From NCBI RefSeq assembly GCF_007827955.1, contig NZ_VITR01000024.1, forward strand, positions 1 through 55,229: a stretch of 55,229 nt of DNA. The letters are read 5' to 3'. This DNA is from Nitrospirillum pindoramense (lineage in GTDB: Bacteria; Pseudomonadota; Alphaproteobacteria; Azospirillales; Azospirillaceae). The position numbers and the translations under genes were made by a program. Position 1 is the first letter of the stretch. Every line of letters begins with the position of its first letter. A model generated the notes under the pieces. That model made no database searches. It saw nothing but the letters and a program-made list of their open reading frames with translations, and had not been told where the DNA came from. Shown here piece by piece: positions 6,940-15,132 of this stretch.

Positions 6940-9612
6940 GTGGGCGGTTCGATGGTGGGAAATGATCCCGGTAAGGGCACGGTCACCGGCGGCGTGACGC
7001 GGCTCAGCCTGCTGGCGCCGCTGGATGGGTGGGCCGCCCCGCTGGAAGAGGTGCCGGACCCCGTCTTCGCCCAGCGCATGATGGGGGACGGCTTGGCCAT
7101 CGATCCCACCGGCGGCACGCTGCGCGCGCCCTGCGACGGCGTCGTCATCGCCATCCACCGCGCCCGCCATGCCGTCACCCTGCGCGCCGAGTGCGGCGTG
7201 GAAATCCTGATGCACATCGGGCTGGAAACCGTGGCCCTGGGCGGCCGTGGCTTCACGATCCACACCACCGAAGGGGCGGCCGTGCGCGCCGGCGACGCCC
7301 TGATCGAGTTCGACATGGACCTGCTGGCGCGGGAGGCCAAAAGCCTGCTGACGCCCCTGGTCATCGCCGGGGGTCCATCCGCGACCGTGGTGGAGGCCAA
7401 GACGGGTGTCGCGGTGCGCGCGGGCGCGGTGCTGCTGACCCTGTTGGTCCAGGGGAATGGGTCAGCCCCTGCCGAGGGCGCTGGGGTGGCCGGGGGGACG
7501 GCCGCCAGTGGGTCAGCGGCAGGGGCCGAGCGCTCGCTGGTGCTGCCCCTGGTGCATGGGCTGCACGCCCGCCCGGCCGCCATGCTGGCCACCGCCGCCA
7601 AGCCCTTCGCCGCCACCGTCCATCTGGTTGCCCAGGGGCGCCGCGCCAACGCCAAGAGCGCGGTGGCCGCCATGTCGATGGGCCTGCGCCACGGCGATGC
7701 TCTGACCGTGGTGGGCGAGGGGGCTGACGCTGCCGCCGCCGTGGCCGCCGTCGCCGACGCCATCGCCGCCGGCCTGGGGGAGACGCCGGTGCCGCCCCCG
7801 GCGGCGCTGCCTGTGCCGTCGCTGCCCACCGCCGCCGTGCCCCCCCCGGACGAGCCGCCCGCGCTGGAGGTCCAGCCACCCTTCGCGCCGGGGGAGACGG
7901 CGGTCATCCGCGCTGTCACCGCCGCCCCCGGGCTGGCCCTGGGCCGCGCCTTCCGCCTGGAGGATGAGGAGGTGGAGGTGCCGGCCAGCGGTCGGGGTGC
8001 GGAGGCGGAACGGACTTTGCTGGCCGCCGCGTTGAAGCGGGTGCGTGCCCGCCTGGGCGCCGCCGTCGCGCAGGCGGAGACCGCCGGCCAGGCCCAGCGC
8101 CGCGACATCTTCCGGGCGCACCTGGCCATCCTGGACGATCCCGAGCTGTTGGACGAAGCGCTGGCCGCGATCAGCGGCGGCGAGGCCGCGGGCGTCGCGT
8201 GGCGCGCCGCCACCGACCGCCGCGCCACCGCCTTGCGCGCCCTGGGCAATCCCCGCATGGCCGAGCGCGCGGCCGACCTGATCGACCTGCGCCGCCAAGT
8301 CATGCTGGCGCTGGCCGGCCGGGAGCCTCAGCCGGTGATCCTGCCCCAGGGCGCCATCCTGGTGGCGGAGGAGCTGATGCCCAGCCAGCTCAGCAACCTG
8401 GATGCCGGACGCCTGGCCGGCTTCTGCACGGCGCGCGGCGGCCCCACCAGCCATGTCGCCATCCTCGCCGCCTCCATGGGCGTGCCGGCGCTGGTGGCGG
8501 GGGGCGCCGCCGTGCTGCGCATCCCCGACGACGCGCCGCTGATCCTGGATGCCGACCGGGGCCTGCTGCATGTCCAGCCGCCGGCCGAGGATCTGGCCAG
8601 GCTGGAACGGGAGACGGGGCAGCGCCAGGCGCGGATGGAGGCCAACCTCCGGGCCGCGACCGCCGATTGCGTCATGGCCGACGGCACCCGCATCGAGGTC
8701 TACGCCAATGTCGGCAAGGTGGCCGACGCGGTGAAGGGGGTGGCCAAGGGGGCGGAGGGCTGCGGCCTCTTGCGCACCGAATTCCTGTTCCTGGACCGCC
8801 AGACGGCCCCGGACGAGGATGAGCAGGCGGCTCAATACCAGGCGGTGGCGACGGCCTTGGCCGGACGGCCGCTGATCATCCGCACCCTGGACGTGGGCGG
8901 GGACAAGCCCTTGCCCTACCTGCCCCTGCCACGGGAGGAAAACCCCATCCTGGGTCTGCGCGGGGTGCGCATCGGCCTGCGCCGCCCGGAGATCCTGCGC
9001 ACCCAGTTGCGCGCCATCCTGCGCGTCCGCCCGGTGGGCCAGTGCCGCATCATGGTGCCCATGGTGGCGACCCTGGATGAGGTGCGGGCCGTGCGCGACA
9101 TGCTGGACCAGGAGCGCGAGGCCCTGGGCCACGCCCCGCCGGTGCAGCTGGGCGTCATGGTGGAAACGCCGGCGGCGGCGGTGACGGCCGACCAGTTGGC
9201 GACCGAGGCCGATTTCCTGTCCATCGGCACCAATGACCTGACCCAGTATGTGCTGGCCATGGACCGGGGCAATCCCGATCTGGCCGCGCGCCTGGACGCC
9301 CTGCACCCCGCCGTGCTGCGCCTCATCCGCCAGACGGCGGAGGGGGCGGCCCGGCATGGGCGCTGGGTGGGGGTGTGCGGCGCGCTGGCGTCCGATCCCG
9401 CGGCGGCCCCCCTGCTGGTGGGCCTGGGCGTGACGGAGCTTTCGGCCACGCCGCCGGCCATCCCCGACATCAAGGCGGCGCTGCGCCCGCTGGACAAGGC
9501 GGCCTGCGCCGCCCTGGCGCGTGAGGCGCTGGCCCAGGAATCCGCCGCCGCCGTCCGCAGCCTGCTGGCCCGGGCCGGCATGGCGGCGTCTGTCATGGAA
9601 GGAGCCGCCTGA
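6940..9612 (+). CDS. Fused PTS phosphotransferase IIA(Glc)-HPr-EI
   Basis: 890 residues from GTG 6940, with GAGGG 6 bases upstream; ATG 6952 is the alternative. Three phosphotransfer modules are fused. The IIA-Glc-type domain (about 20-160) has both histidines of the family, His77 and the phosphorylated His92 in ILMHIGLET. The HPr domain (about 190-285) has the active His209 in GLHARPA. A Pro-rich linker (about 285-315) leads to Enzyme I (about 320-885), with phosphohistidine His505 in GGPTSHVAI, LRTEFLF and the PEP-binding-barrel motif SIGTNDLTQY. The protein should carry phosphate from PEP through EI, HPr and IIA to the EIICB encoded next, whose ATG overlaps this stop (TGATG, 9610-9614). 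It is thus a complete dedicated phosphoryl chain for GlcNAc. Confidence 0.93.
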   Translation: MGGSMVGNDPGKGTVTGGVTRLSLLAPLDGWAAPLEEVPDPVFAQRMMGDGLAIDPTGGTLRAPCDGVVIAIHRARHAVTLRAECGVEILMHIGLETVALGGRGFTIHTTEGAAVRAGDALIEFDMDLLAREAKSLLTPLVIAGGPSATVVEAKTGVAVRAGAVLLTLLVQGNGSAPAEGAGVAGGTAASGSAAGAERSLVLPLVHGLHARPAAMLATAAKPFAATVHLVAQGRRANAKSAVAAMSMGLRHGDALTVVGEGADAAAAVAAVADAIAAGLGETPVPPPAALPVPSLPTAAVPPPDEPPALEVQPPFAPGETAVIRAVTAAPGLALGRAFRLEDEEVEVPASGRGAEAERTLLAAALKRVRARLGAAVAQAETAGQAQRRDIFRAHLAILDDPELLDEALAAISGGEAAGVAWRAATDRRATALRALGNPRMAERAADLIDLRRQVMLALAGREPQPVILPQGAILVAEELMPSQLSNLDAGRLAGFCTARGGPTSHVAILAASMGVPALVAGGAAVLRIPDDAPLILDADRGLLHVQPPAEDLARLERETGQRQARMEANLRAATADCVMADGTRIEVYANVGKVADAVKGVAKGAEGCGLLRTEFLFLDRQTAPDEDEQAAQYQAVATALAGRPLIIRTLDVGGDKPLPYLPLPREENPILGLRGVRIGLRRPEILRTQLRAILRVRPVGQCRIMVPMVATLDEVRAVRDMLDQEREALGHAPPVQLGVMVETPAAAVTADQLATEADFLSIGTNDLTQYVLAMDRGNPDLAARLDALHPAVLRLIRQTAEGAARHGRWVGVCGALASDPAAAPLLVGLGVTELSATPPAIPDIKAALRPLDKAACAALAREALAQESAAAVRSLLARAGMAASVMEGAA

Positions 9613-11342
9613 TGCGCGACCGTTTCAGCCTGTTCGAGCGACTGGGCGTGCAGCAGCTGGGCCGCGCCCTGATGTTGCCCATCGCCGTCCTGCCGGTGGC
9701 CGGCCTGTTGCTGCGCCTGGGCCAGCCCGACCTGCTGGGCGTCCCGTTCATCGCGGCCGCCGGCGAGGCCATTTTCACCAACTTGGGGCTGATCTTCGCC
9801 ATCGGCGTCGCCGTGGGCCTGGCGCGGGAAAACAACGGTGCCGCCGGCCTGGCCGGCGTCGTCGGTTTCCTGGTGGCCACGCAAGGGGCGCAGGCGCTGG
9901 TGCGGGTTCCGCCCGAGGTGATCGCCGGCCTGACCGGCAGCGCGCTGGAGGCGGCGTCCACCAGCTACAAGATCAAGGCGGTGGCCAAGATCGGCGTGCC
10001 GGCCGGCATCCTGTCCGGCCTGCTGTCCGGCGGACTCTATAACCGCTACAGCGACCTGAAGCTGCCGGAATTCCTGTCCTTCTTCGGCGGCCGGCGCTTC
10101 GTGCCCATCGCCGCCGGCATCGCGGGGCTGGGCCTGGCGCTGATCTTCGGCCTGGGCTGGCCCGTGCTGGAGGCTGGCCTGGACGGGCTCAGCCGCGCCG
10201 TGCTGTCCTCGGGCGAGGCGGGGCTGTTCCTGTACGGCCTGTTGAACCGGGTGCTGATCATCACTGGCCTGCACCACATCCTGAACAACGTGGCCTGGTT
10301 CATCCTGGGCGACTATCACGGCGCCACCGGCGACCTGAAGCGCTTCTTCGCCGGCGATCCCACGGCCGGCGGTTTCATGGCGGGCTATTTCCCGGTCATG
10401 ATGTTCGGCCTGCCGGCCGCCTGCCTGGCCCTGTACCGCGCGGCCCGACCGGACCGGCGGGCCGCCGTGGGCGGCATGCTGCTGTCCATGGCGCTGACCG
10501 CCTTCCTCACCGGCGTGACCGAGCCCATCGAGTTCACCTTCATGTTCGCGGCGCCGGCGCTTTACGCCCTGCACGCCGTGCTGACCGGCCTGGCCATGGT
10601 GGTCATGGACCTGCTGGGGGTGAAGCTGGGCTTCACCTTCTCCGCCGGCCTGGTCGACTATATCGTCAATTTCGGCAAGGCGACGCGGCCGCTGCTGCTG
10701 CTACCGGTGGGGGCGGCCTATTTCGCCCTTTATTACACCGTCTTCGTCGTGGTCATCCGGCGCTTCGACCTGAGCATCCTGGGGCGGGAGGCGGTGCCGG
10801 TGGCGGTCGTCTCCGCCCAGGCGGTGGCGGCCGGCGGCCGGGGCGGCGGCTTCGTCGCGGCCCTGGGCGGCGCCGGCAACATCCGTACGGTGGACGCCTG
10901 CACCACCCGCCTTCGCATGGTGCTGGCCGACAATCGCGCGGTGGATGAGGCGGCGCTGACCGGCCTGGGGTCACGCGGCGTGGTACGCCCCAATGCCACG
11001 GCTCTGCAGGTGGTATTGGGTCCGGTGGCCGACCAGGTGGCGGGCGAGATCCGCCAGGCCCTGAGCCGCCCGGCAGCGGCCCAGCCCATGGCTGCCGCCG
11101 GGCCCGATGCCGGCGCCGTGCTGGCTGCCCTGGGCGGTGCCGGCAACCTTCAGGCGGTGGAGGCGCGGGCCAATCGCCTGCTGCTGGGGGTCACCGACCC
11201 GGCCCGCGTGGACGATGGCACCCTGCTGGCCCTGGGCCTGCGCGGTGTCGCCCGGCCGGCGGCCGGCCGCCTTCACCTGCTGCTGGGCGGGCCCGCCGCG
11301 CCGCTGGGCGACGCCCTGACCCTCGCCCGTGCCGGCGGCTAA
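9612..11342 (+). CDS. nagE: PTS N-acetylglucosamine permease EIIC-EIIB with duplicated IIB domain
   Basis: 576 residues, with the start ATG overlapping the preceding stop by one base. The EIIC membrane domain (about 1-400) begins FERLGVQQLGRALMLPIAVLPVAGLL and contains LHHILNN and TGVTEPIEF, typical of the glucose/GlcNAc EIIC superfamily. A first IIB domain (about 410-480) has the phosphorylated Cys430 in DACTTRLRM. A second IIB-like domain (about 497-565) repeats the pattern LAALGGAGN but has Arg519 where the cysteine should be. It lacks its own IIA, which the fused upstream protein supplies. It should import GlcNAc as GlcNAc-6-phosphate. Specificity for GlcNAc rather than glucose is inferred from the adjacent hexosaminidase. 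Confidence 0.85.
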   Translation: MRDRFSLFERLGVQQLGRALMLPIAVLPVAGLLLRLGQPDLLGVPFIAAAGEAIFTNLGLIFAIGVAVGLARENNGAAGLAGVVGFLVATQGAQALVRVPPEVIAGLTGSALEAASTSYKIKAVAKIGVPAGILSGLLSGGLYNRYSDLKLPEFLSFFGGRRFVPIAAGIAGLGLALIFGLGWPVLEAGLDGLSRAVLSSGEAGLFLYGLLNRVLIITGLHHILNNVAWFILGDYHGATGDLKRFFAGDPTAGGFMAGYFPVMMFGLPAACLALYRAARPDRRAAVGGMLLSMALTAFLTGVTEPIEFTFMFAAPALYALHAVLTGLAMVVMDLLGVKLGFTFSAGLVDYIVNFGKATRPLLLLPVGAAYFALYYTVFVVVIRRFDLSILGREAVPVAVVSAQAVAAGGRGGGFVAALGGAGNIRTVDACTTRLRMVLADNRAVDEAALTGLGSRGVVRPNATALQVVLGPVADQVAGEIRQALSRPAAAQPMAAAGPDAGAVLAALGGAGNLQAVEARANRLLLGVTDPARVDDGTLLALGLRGVARPAAGRLHLLLGGPAAPLGDALTLARAGG

Positions 11343-11394
11343 TTACCGTCGTCCCCCGTCCCCACGGTTCCGCTTTTTCCAAGGGTGCCTTCCC

Positions 11395-13452
11395 ATGCGT
11401 CTGTCGACCTTGCTTGTCTGCGGTGTGGCCGTGCTGGCCGCCGGCCTCGCCCAGGCCCAATCGGTTCCCGCCCCCGCTCCCGGGATGCCGTCGCCGGCCC
11501 TGATGCCCCTGCCGGCGTCGATGACGGCGGGGCAGGGCCGGTTGGCGGTGGATGGCGGGTTCACCGTGGCGCTGGCGGGGCCGGCGGACCCGCACCTGGA
11601 GGCCGCGGCCCGCACGCTGATCCAGCGCCTGTCAGCCAAGACCGGGCAGTTCCTGGCCGGCGCGCCGGTGATGACGGGAAGCGCGCCAGGGAAGGGGGCC
11701 ACCCTGACCCTGATGGTGACGGGCGTCAGCGCTGATATCCCGGCGCCTAAGGAGGATGAGTCCTACACCCTGACGGTGACGCCCGGCGGCGCCAGCATCA
11801 CGGCCGCCACATCCATCGGTATCAACCGGGGTGTCGCCACCTTCGCCCAACTGGTGGCCAACGGCCCGCAGGGATGGGCGGTGCCGGCGGTGACCATCCA
11901 TGACCAGCCGCGCTTCCCCTGGCGCGGCCTGCTGCTGGACGTGTCGCGCCACTTCATGCCCATCGCCACGGTGGAGCGCACCATCGACCTGATGCAGGCG
12001 GTGAAACTGAACGTCCTGCACTGGCATCTCAGCGACAACCAGGGCTTCCGCGTGGAAAGCAAGGTCTTCCCCAGGCTGCACCAGTTGGGGTCGGACGGCG
12101 ATTTCTACACCCAGGATCAGGTGCGCCAGGTCATCCGCTACGCCGCCGACCGCGGCATCCGCGTGGTGCCCGAATTCGACATGCCGGGCCACACCACCGC
12201 CTGGCTGGTGGGCTATCCGGACCTGGCCAGCGCGCCTGGCCCCTATGCCATCGAGCGCCACTGGGGCGTGTTCGACCCGGCGCTGGACCCGACGCGCGAC
12301 AGCACATACCAATTCCTGGATCGTCTCGTTGGCGAAATGACCGCGCTGTTCCCTGACCCGTATTTCCACATCGGCGGGGATGAGGTGAACGGCGAACAGT
12401 GGAAGGCCAGCCCCGCCGTCCAGGCCTATATGAAGGCCCATGGCCTGAAGGACACCGCCGCCTTGCAGGCCCTGTTCACCACCCGGGTCCAGGCCATCGT
12501 CGCGGCCCATGGCAAGCATGCCATCGGCTGGGATGAGATCATGGACGGCGACATGCCCAAGGATGTGGTGGTGCAATCCTGGCGGGATGCGGAGTCTTTG
12601 AAGAAGGCGGCCCTGGCTGGCCACGCCGGCATCCTGTCCGCCCCCTATTACCTGGACCTGAACTGGCCGGCGGGCCGCCACTACGCCGCCGATCCCCTGC
12701 CGGAGAACCTGCCGGCGGGCCTGGAAAGCCTGATCCTGGGGGGCGAGGCCTGCGCGTGGAGCGAGCGGCTGTCGCCGGAGAACCTGGACGTCCGCCTGTG
12801 GCCCCGCGCCGCCGTGGTGGCGGAAAAGCTGTGGTCGCCGCGGGACATGACCCGGGATGTGTCCGCGATGTACGCGCGCCTGGAAACGGTGGCCCAGGAT
12901 CTGGTGTCGGCCGGCTCTCGGCATGAGGCGGCGCGGACCCTCCTGCTGACCCGCGTGGCCGGCCCCGCCGGGCTGGAGGCCCTGCTGCCCTTGGCCCAGA
13001 CGGTGCAGCCGCTGCAGGATTACCGGCGCTCGGCCCGCCGGCCGGACGCGGTGCAGTCCACGCCGCTGAACCGCCTGGTGGATGCGGTGCCGGCGGAAAG
13101 TGCCGAGGCCCGCGCCTTCAGCCTGGCGGTGGACCGCTTCCTGGCGAACCCGAAGGATGTCGAGGCGCGGGCCGCGGTGTTGCGGCCCCTGATGGCCTGG
13201 CAGCAGGGCAATGCCCTGTTGGCCCCCCACGTCGCCGCCACGCCGCTGCTGGCCGAACTGGCGGGGCCGTCGGCCAAGCTGGCGGCGCTGGCCGATGCCG
13301 GTATCGCGGCGGCGGAGGCGCTGCACACCGGCAAGCCGATGTTCGACCGCGCCGGCGGAGAAAAGGCGGTGGCGGATGCGGCGGATGCCGGGGCGGAGCT
13401 GGACTTCGCCATCCTGCCGACGGTGACCCGGCTGGTGAAGGCGGCGCCTTAA
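11395..13452 (+). CDS. Beta-N-acetylhexosaminidase, glycoside hydrolase family 20
   Basis: 685 residues from ATG 11395, 52 bases after nagE, preceded by AAGGG; the in-frame GTG/ATG codons upstream lie inside nagE or lack a signal peptide. Residues 1-20 are a signal peptide ending AQAQ, so the enzyme is periplasmic or secreted. The GH20 N-terminal domain is followed by the catalytic barrel with HWHLSDNQGFRVESK and the catalytic Asp329-Glu330 pair in FHIGGDEVNGEQW. Family mechanism: substrate-assisted hydrolysis releasing terminal GlcNAc from chitooligosaccharides. It is probably the last gene of the PTS operon, supplying the sugar that NagE imports. Its C-terminal ~150 residues are Ala/Leu-rich and helical, as in other proteobacterial relatives. 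Confidence 0.93.
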   Translation: MRLSTLLVCGVAVLAAGLAQAQSVPAPAPGMPSPALMPLPASMTAGQGRLAVDGGFTVALAGPADPHLEAAARTLIQRLSAKTGQFLAGAPVMTGSAPGKGATLTLMVTGVSADIPAPKEDESYTLTVTPGGASITAATSIGINRGVATFAQLVANGPQGWAVPAVTIHDQPRFPWRGLLLDVSRHFMPIATVERTIDLMQAVKLNVLHWHLSDNQGFRVESKVFPRLHQLGSDGDFYTQDQVRQVIRYAADRGIRVVPEFDMPGHTTAWLVGYPDLASAPGPYAIERHWGVFDPALDPTRDSTYQFLDRLVGEMTALFPDPYFHIGGDEVNGEQWKASPAVQAYMKAHGLKDTAALQALFTTRVQAIVAAHGKHAIGWDEIMDGDMPKDVVVQSWRDAESLKKAALAGHAGILSAPYYLDLNWPAGRHYAADPLPENLPAGLESLILGGEACAWSERLSPENLDVRLWPRAAVVAEKLWSPRDMTRDVSAMYARLETVAQDLVSAGSRHEAARTLLLTRVAGPAGLEALLPLAQTVQPLQDYRRSARRPDAVQSTPLNRLVDAVPAESAEARAFSLAVDRFLANPKDVEARAAVLRPLMAWQQGNALLAPHVAATPLLAELAGPSAKLAALADAGIAAAEALHTGKPMFDRAGGEKAVADAADAGAELDFAILPTVTRLVKAAP

Positions 13453-13467
13453 CGGTCCACCCCGGGA

Positions 13468-13483
13468 ATGCCGGCCACGGCAT
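13468..13483 (+). other. Small hairpin after the hexosaminidase gene
   Basis: ATGCCG, loop GCCA, CGGCAT lies 15 bases after the stop codon. It has no T-run, so it is at most a weak termination or RNA-stability signal. The rest of the 13453-13728 gap shows no gene; an AT-richer patch at about 13613-13645 probably holds the promoter of the next gene. Confidence 0.3.
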
Positions 13484-13728
13484 CCACCAGGAAATGTGCC
13501 ATGCAGCACCGGCCCGACCTGGGGCCCGCCCTGCCGCGCGTCCCGGCCGGCTTGGGCGCCGGCCCCTGGTCCTCCCGCGTTCCTTAAGCCCGCGTCCATC
13601 AGGCCCAGCACATCAAGATATTTCAAGGTGTTGCATTTCCGGATCGCCTGGGATGGGGCATAGTGATGCCCTGCGGCGTCCGGATCGGCAGGACGGGCGC
13701 CGGCCATAACGATATCGGGAGGAAGCGG

Positions 13729-14994
13729 ATGAGCGGAACTCTGACGCGGCGCGGTTCCTTGCTGCGCGGTGCGATGGTGGGGGGCGCTTTGCTGGGGGCG
13801 GCGGCGTTCAGCCTGCTGGCACCGGGCCCGGCCCGGGCGGCACCGGAGGCGGACGCGGCAAAGCCGGTGCGCATCGGCATCCTGAACGACCAGTCCGGCA
13901 TCTACGCCGACTTCGGTGGCCGGGGCTCGGTCGTGGCGGCGCAGATGGCAATCGATGATTTCGGCGGCAGTGTCCTGGGGCGCAGGATCGTGCTGCTCAG
14001 CGCCGACCACCAGAACAAGCCGGACACCGGTGTCGCCATCGCCCGTCAATGGTTCGACGCCGACGCGGTGGATATGATCGGCGAACTCACCACCTCCTCC
14101 GTGGCCCTGGCGGTGCAGGACTTGGCCAAGCAGCGGGGCAAGATCGACATCGTGGTGGGGGCGGCCACCTCCAAGCTGACCAATGAGGCCTGTTCGCCCA
14201 CCGGCTTCCACTGGGCGTACGACACCTATGCGCTGGCGCGCGGCATCGGCGGGGCGCTGGTGGAATCGGGCGGCAAGTCCTGGTTCTTCATCACCGCCGA
14301 TTACGCCTTCGGCCACCAGCTGGAAAAGGACACGACCGACTTCGTGACGGCAAAGGGCGGCACGGTGGTGGGGGCGGTCAACGCCCCCTTCAACAACCGC
14401 GACTTCTCTTCCTTCCTGTCGCAGGCGCAGGCGTCCAAGGCCCAGGTCATCGGCCTGGCCAACGCCGGCACCGACACCACCAACGCCATCAAGCAGGCGG
14501 CGGAGCTTGGCATCACCAAGGGCGGGCAGCGTCTGGCCGGCCTGCTATTCACCCTCAGCGACGTGCATGCCCTGGGCCTGAAGACGGCGCAGGGCCTGGT
14601 GCTGACCGAGGCCTTCTACTGGGACCGCGACGACGCCAGCCGGCAGTGGGCCGAGCGCTATTTCCAGAAGGTTAAGCGCATGCCCAACATGGTGCAGGCC
14701 GGCACCTATTCCGCCGTGCTGCATTACCTGAAGGCGGTGAAGGCGGCGGGGACGACCGAGGCCAAGGCGGTGGCCGCCAAGATGCGCGAGCTGCCGGTGG
14801 ATGACATGTTCGCCAAGGGCACGGTGCGCCAGGACGGCACCATGGTGCATGACATGTACCTGTTCGAGGTGAAGAAGCCGGAGGAGAGCAAGAAGCCCTG
14901 GGACTATTACAAGTTGCTGCGCACCATCCCGGGGGAGGAGGCCTACCAGTCCCAGGACAAGGGCAGCTGCCCGCTGACCAAGGCCCCCCGCTAA
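13729..14994 (+). CDS. Branched-chain amino-acid-type ABC transporter substrate-binding protein (orphan)
   Basis: 421 residues from ATG 13729, selected because GGGAGGAAG lies at 13718-13726 and the Tat-like signal TRRGSLLRG is then at residues 5-13; the signal ends near GPARAAP. The mature protein has the type-I periplasmic binding fold of the LivJ/Peripla_BP_6 family: VRIGILNDQSGIYADFGG, AAQMAIDDFGG, a ligand-pocket region ELTTSSVALAVQ, and WFFITADYAFGHQLEKD. No permease or ATPase genes adjoin it and a terminator follows, so it is transcribed alone. Its partner transporter must be elsewhere, or it serves as a receptor for a sensor. Ligands of this family are varied (amino acids, amides, aromatic acids) and cannot be read off here. 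Confidence 0.85.
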   Translation: MSGTLTRRGSLLRGAMVGGALLGAAAFSLLAPGPARAAPEADAAKPVRIGILNDQSGIYADFGGRGSVVAAQMAIDDFGGSVLGRRIVLLSADHQNKPDTGVAIARQWFDADAVDMIGELTTSSVALAVQDLAKQRGKIDIVVGAATSKLTNEACSPTGFHWAYDTYALARGIGGALVESGGKSWFFITADYAFGHQLEKDTTDFVTAKGGTVVGAVNAPFNNRDFSSFLSQAQASKAQVIGLANAGTDTTNAIKQAAELGITKGGQRLAGLLFTLSDVHALGLKTAQGLVLTEAFYWDRDDASRQWAERYFQKVKRMPNMVQAGTYSAVLHYLKAVKAAGTTEAKAVAAKMRELPVDDMFAKGTVRQDGTMVHDMYLFEVKKPEESKKPWDYYKLLRTIPGEEAYQSQDKGSCPLTKAPR

Positions 14995-15033
14995 GGCCTG
15001 TTGATCGCCGGTGACGCCCACCCGATCCGTTGG

Positions 15034-15053
15034 GGGGCTTTTGAAGCCCCTTT
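15034..15053 (+). terminator. Rho-independent terminator after the orphan binding-protein gene
   Basis: GGGGCTT (15034-15040), loop TTG and AAGCCCC (15044-15050) form a perfect 7-bp stem followed by TTT. It lies 40 bases after the stop codon. Confidence 0.65.
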
Positions 15054-15132
15054 CGCCGCATTGCCGCCCCGCCCGTCCCAACGGTAGAAGGTCCGCCGGG
15101 GCTGCCCTATCTTGGGTAGGGATTTCAGGGCC

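Noticed and set aside
11632-14316. 894-codon open frame on the minus strand
   Set aside because: It spans antisense to two unrelated real genes (GH20 and the orphan binding protein) and the gap between them, so it is a compositional artefact.
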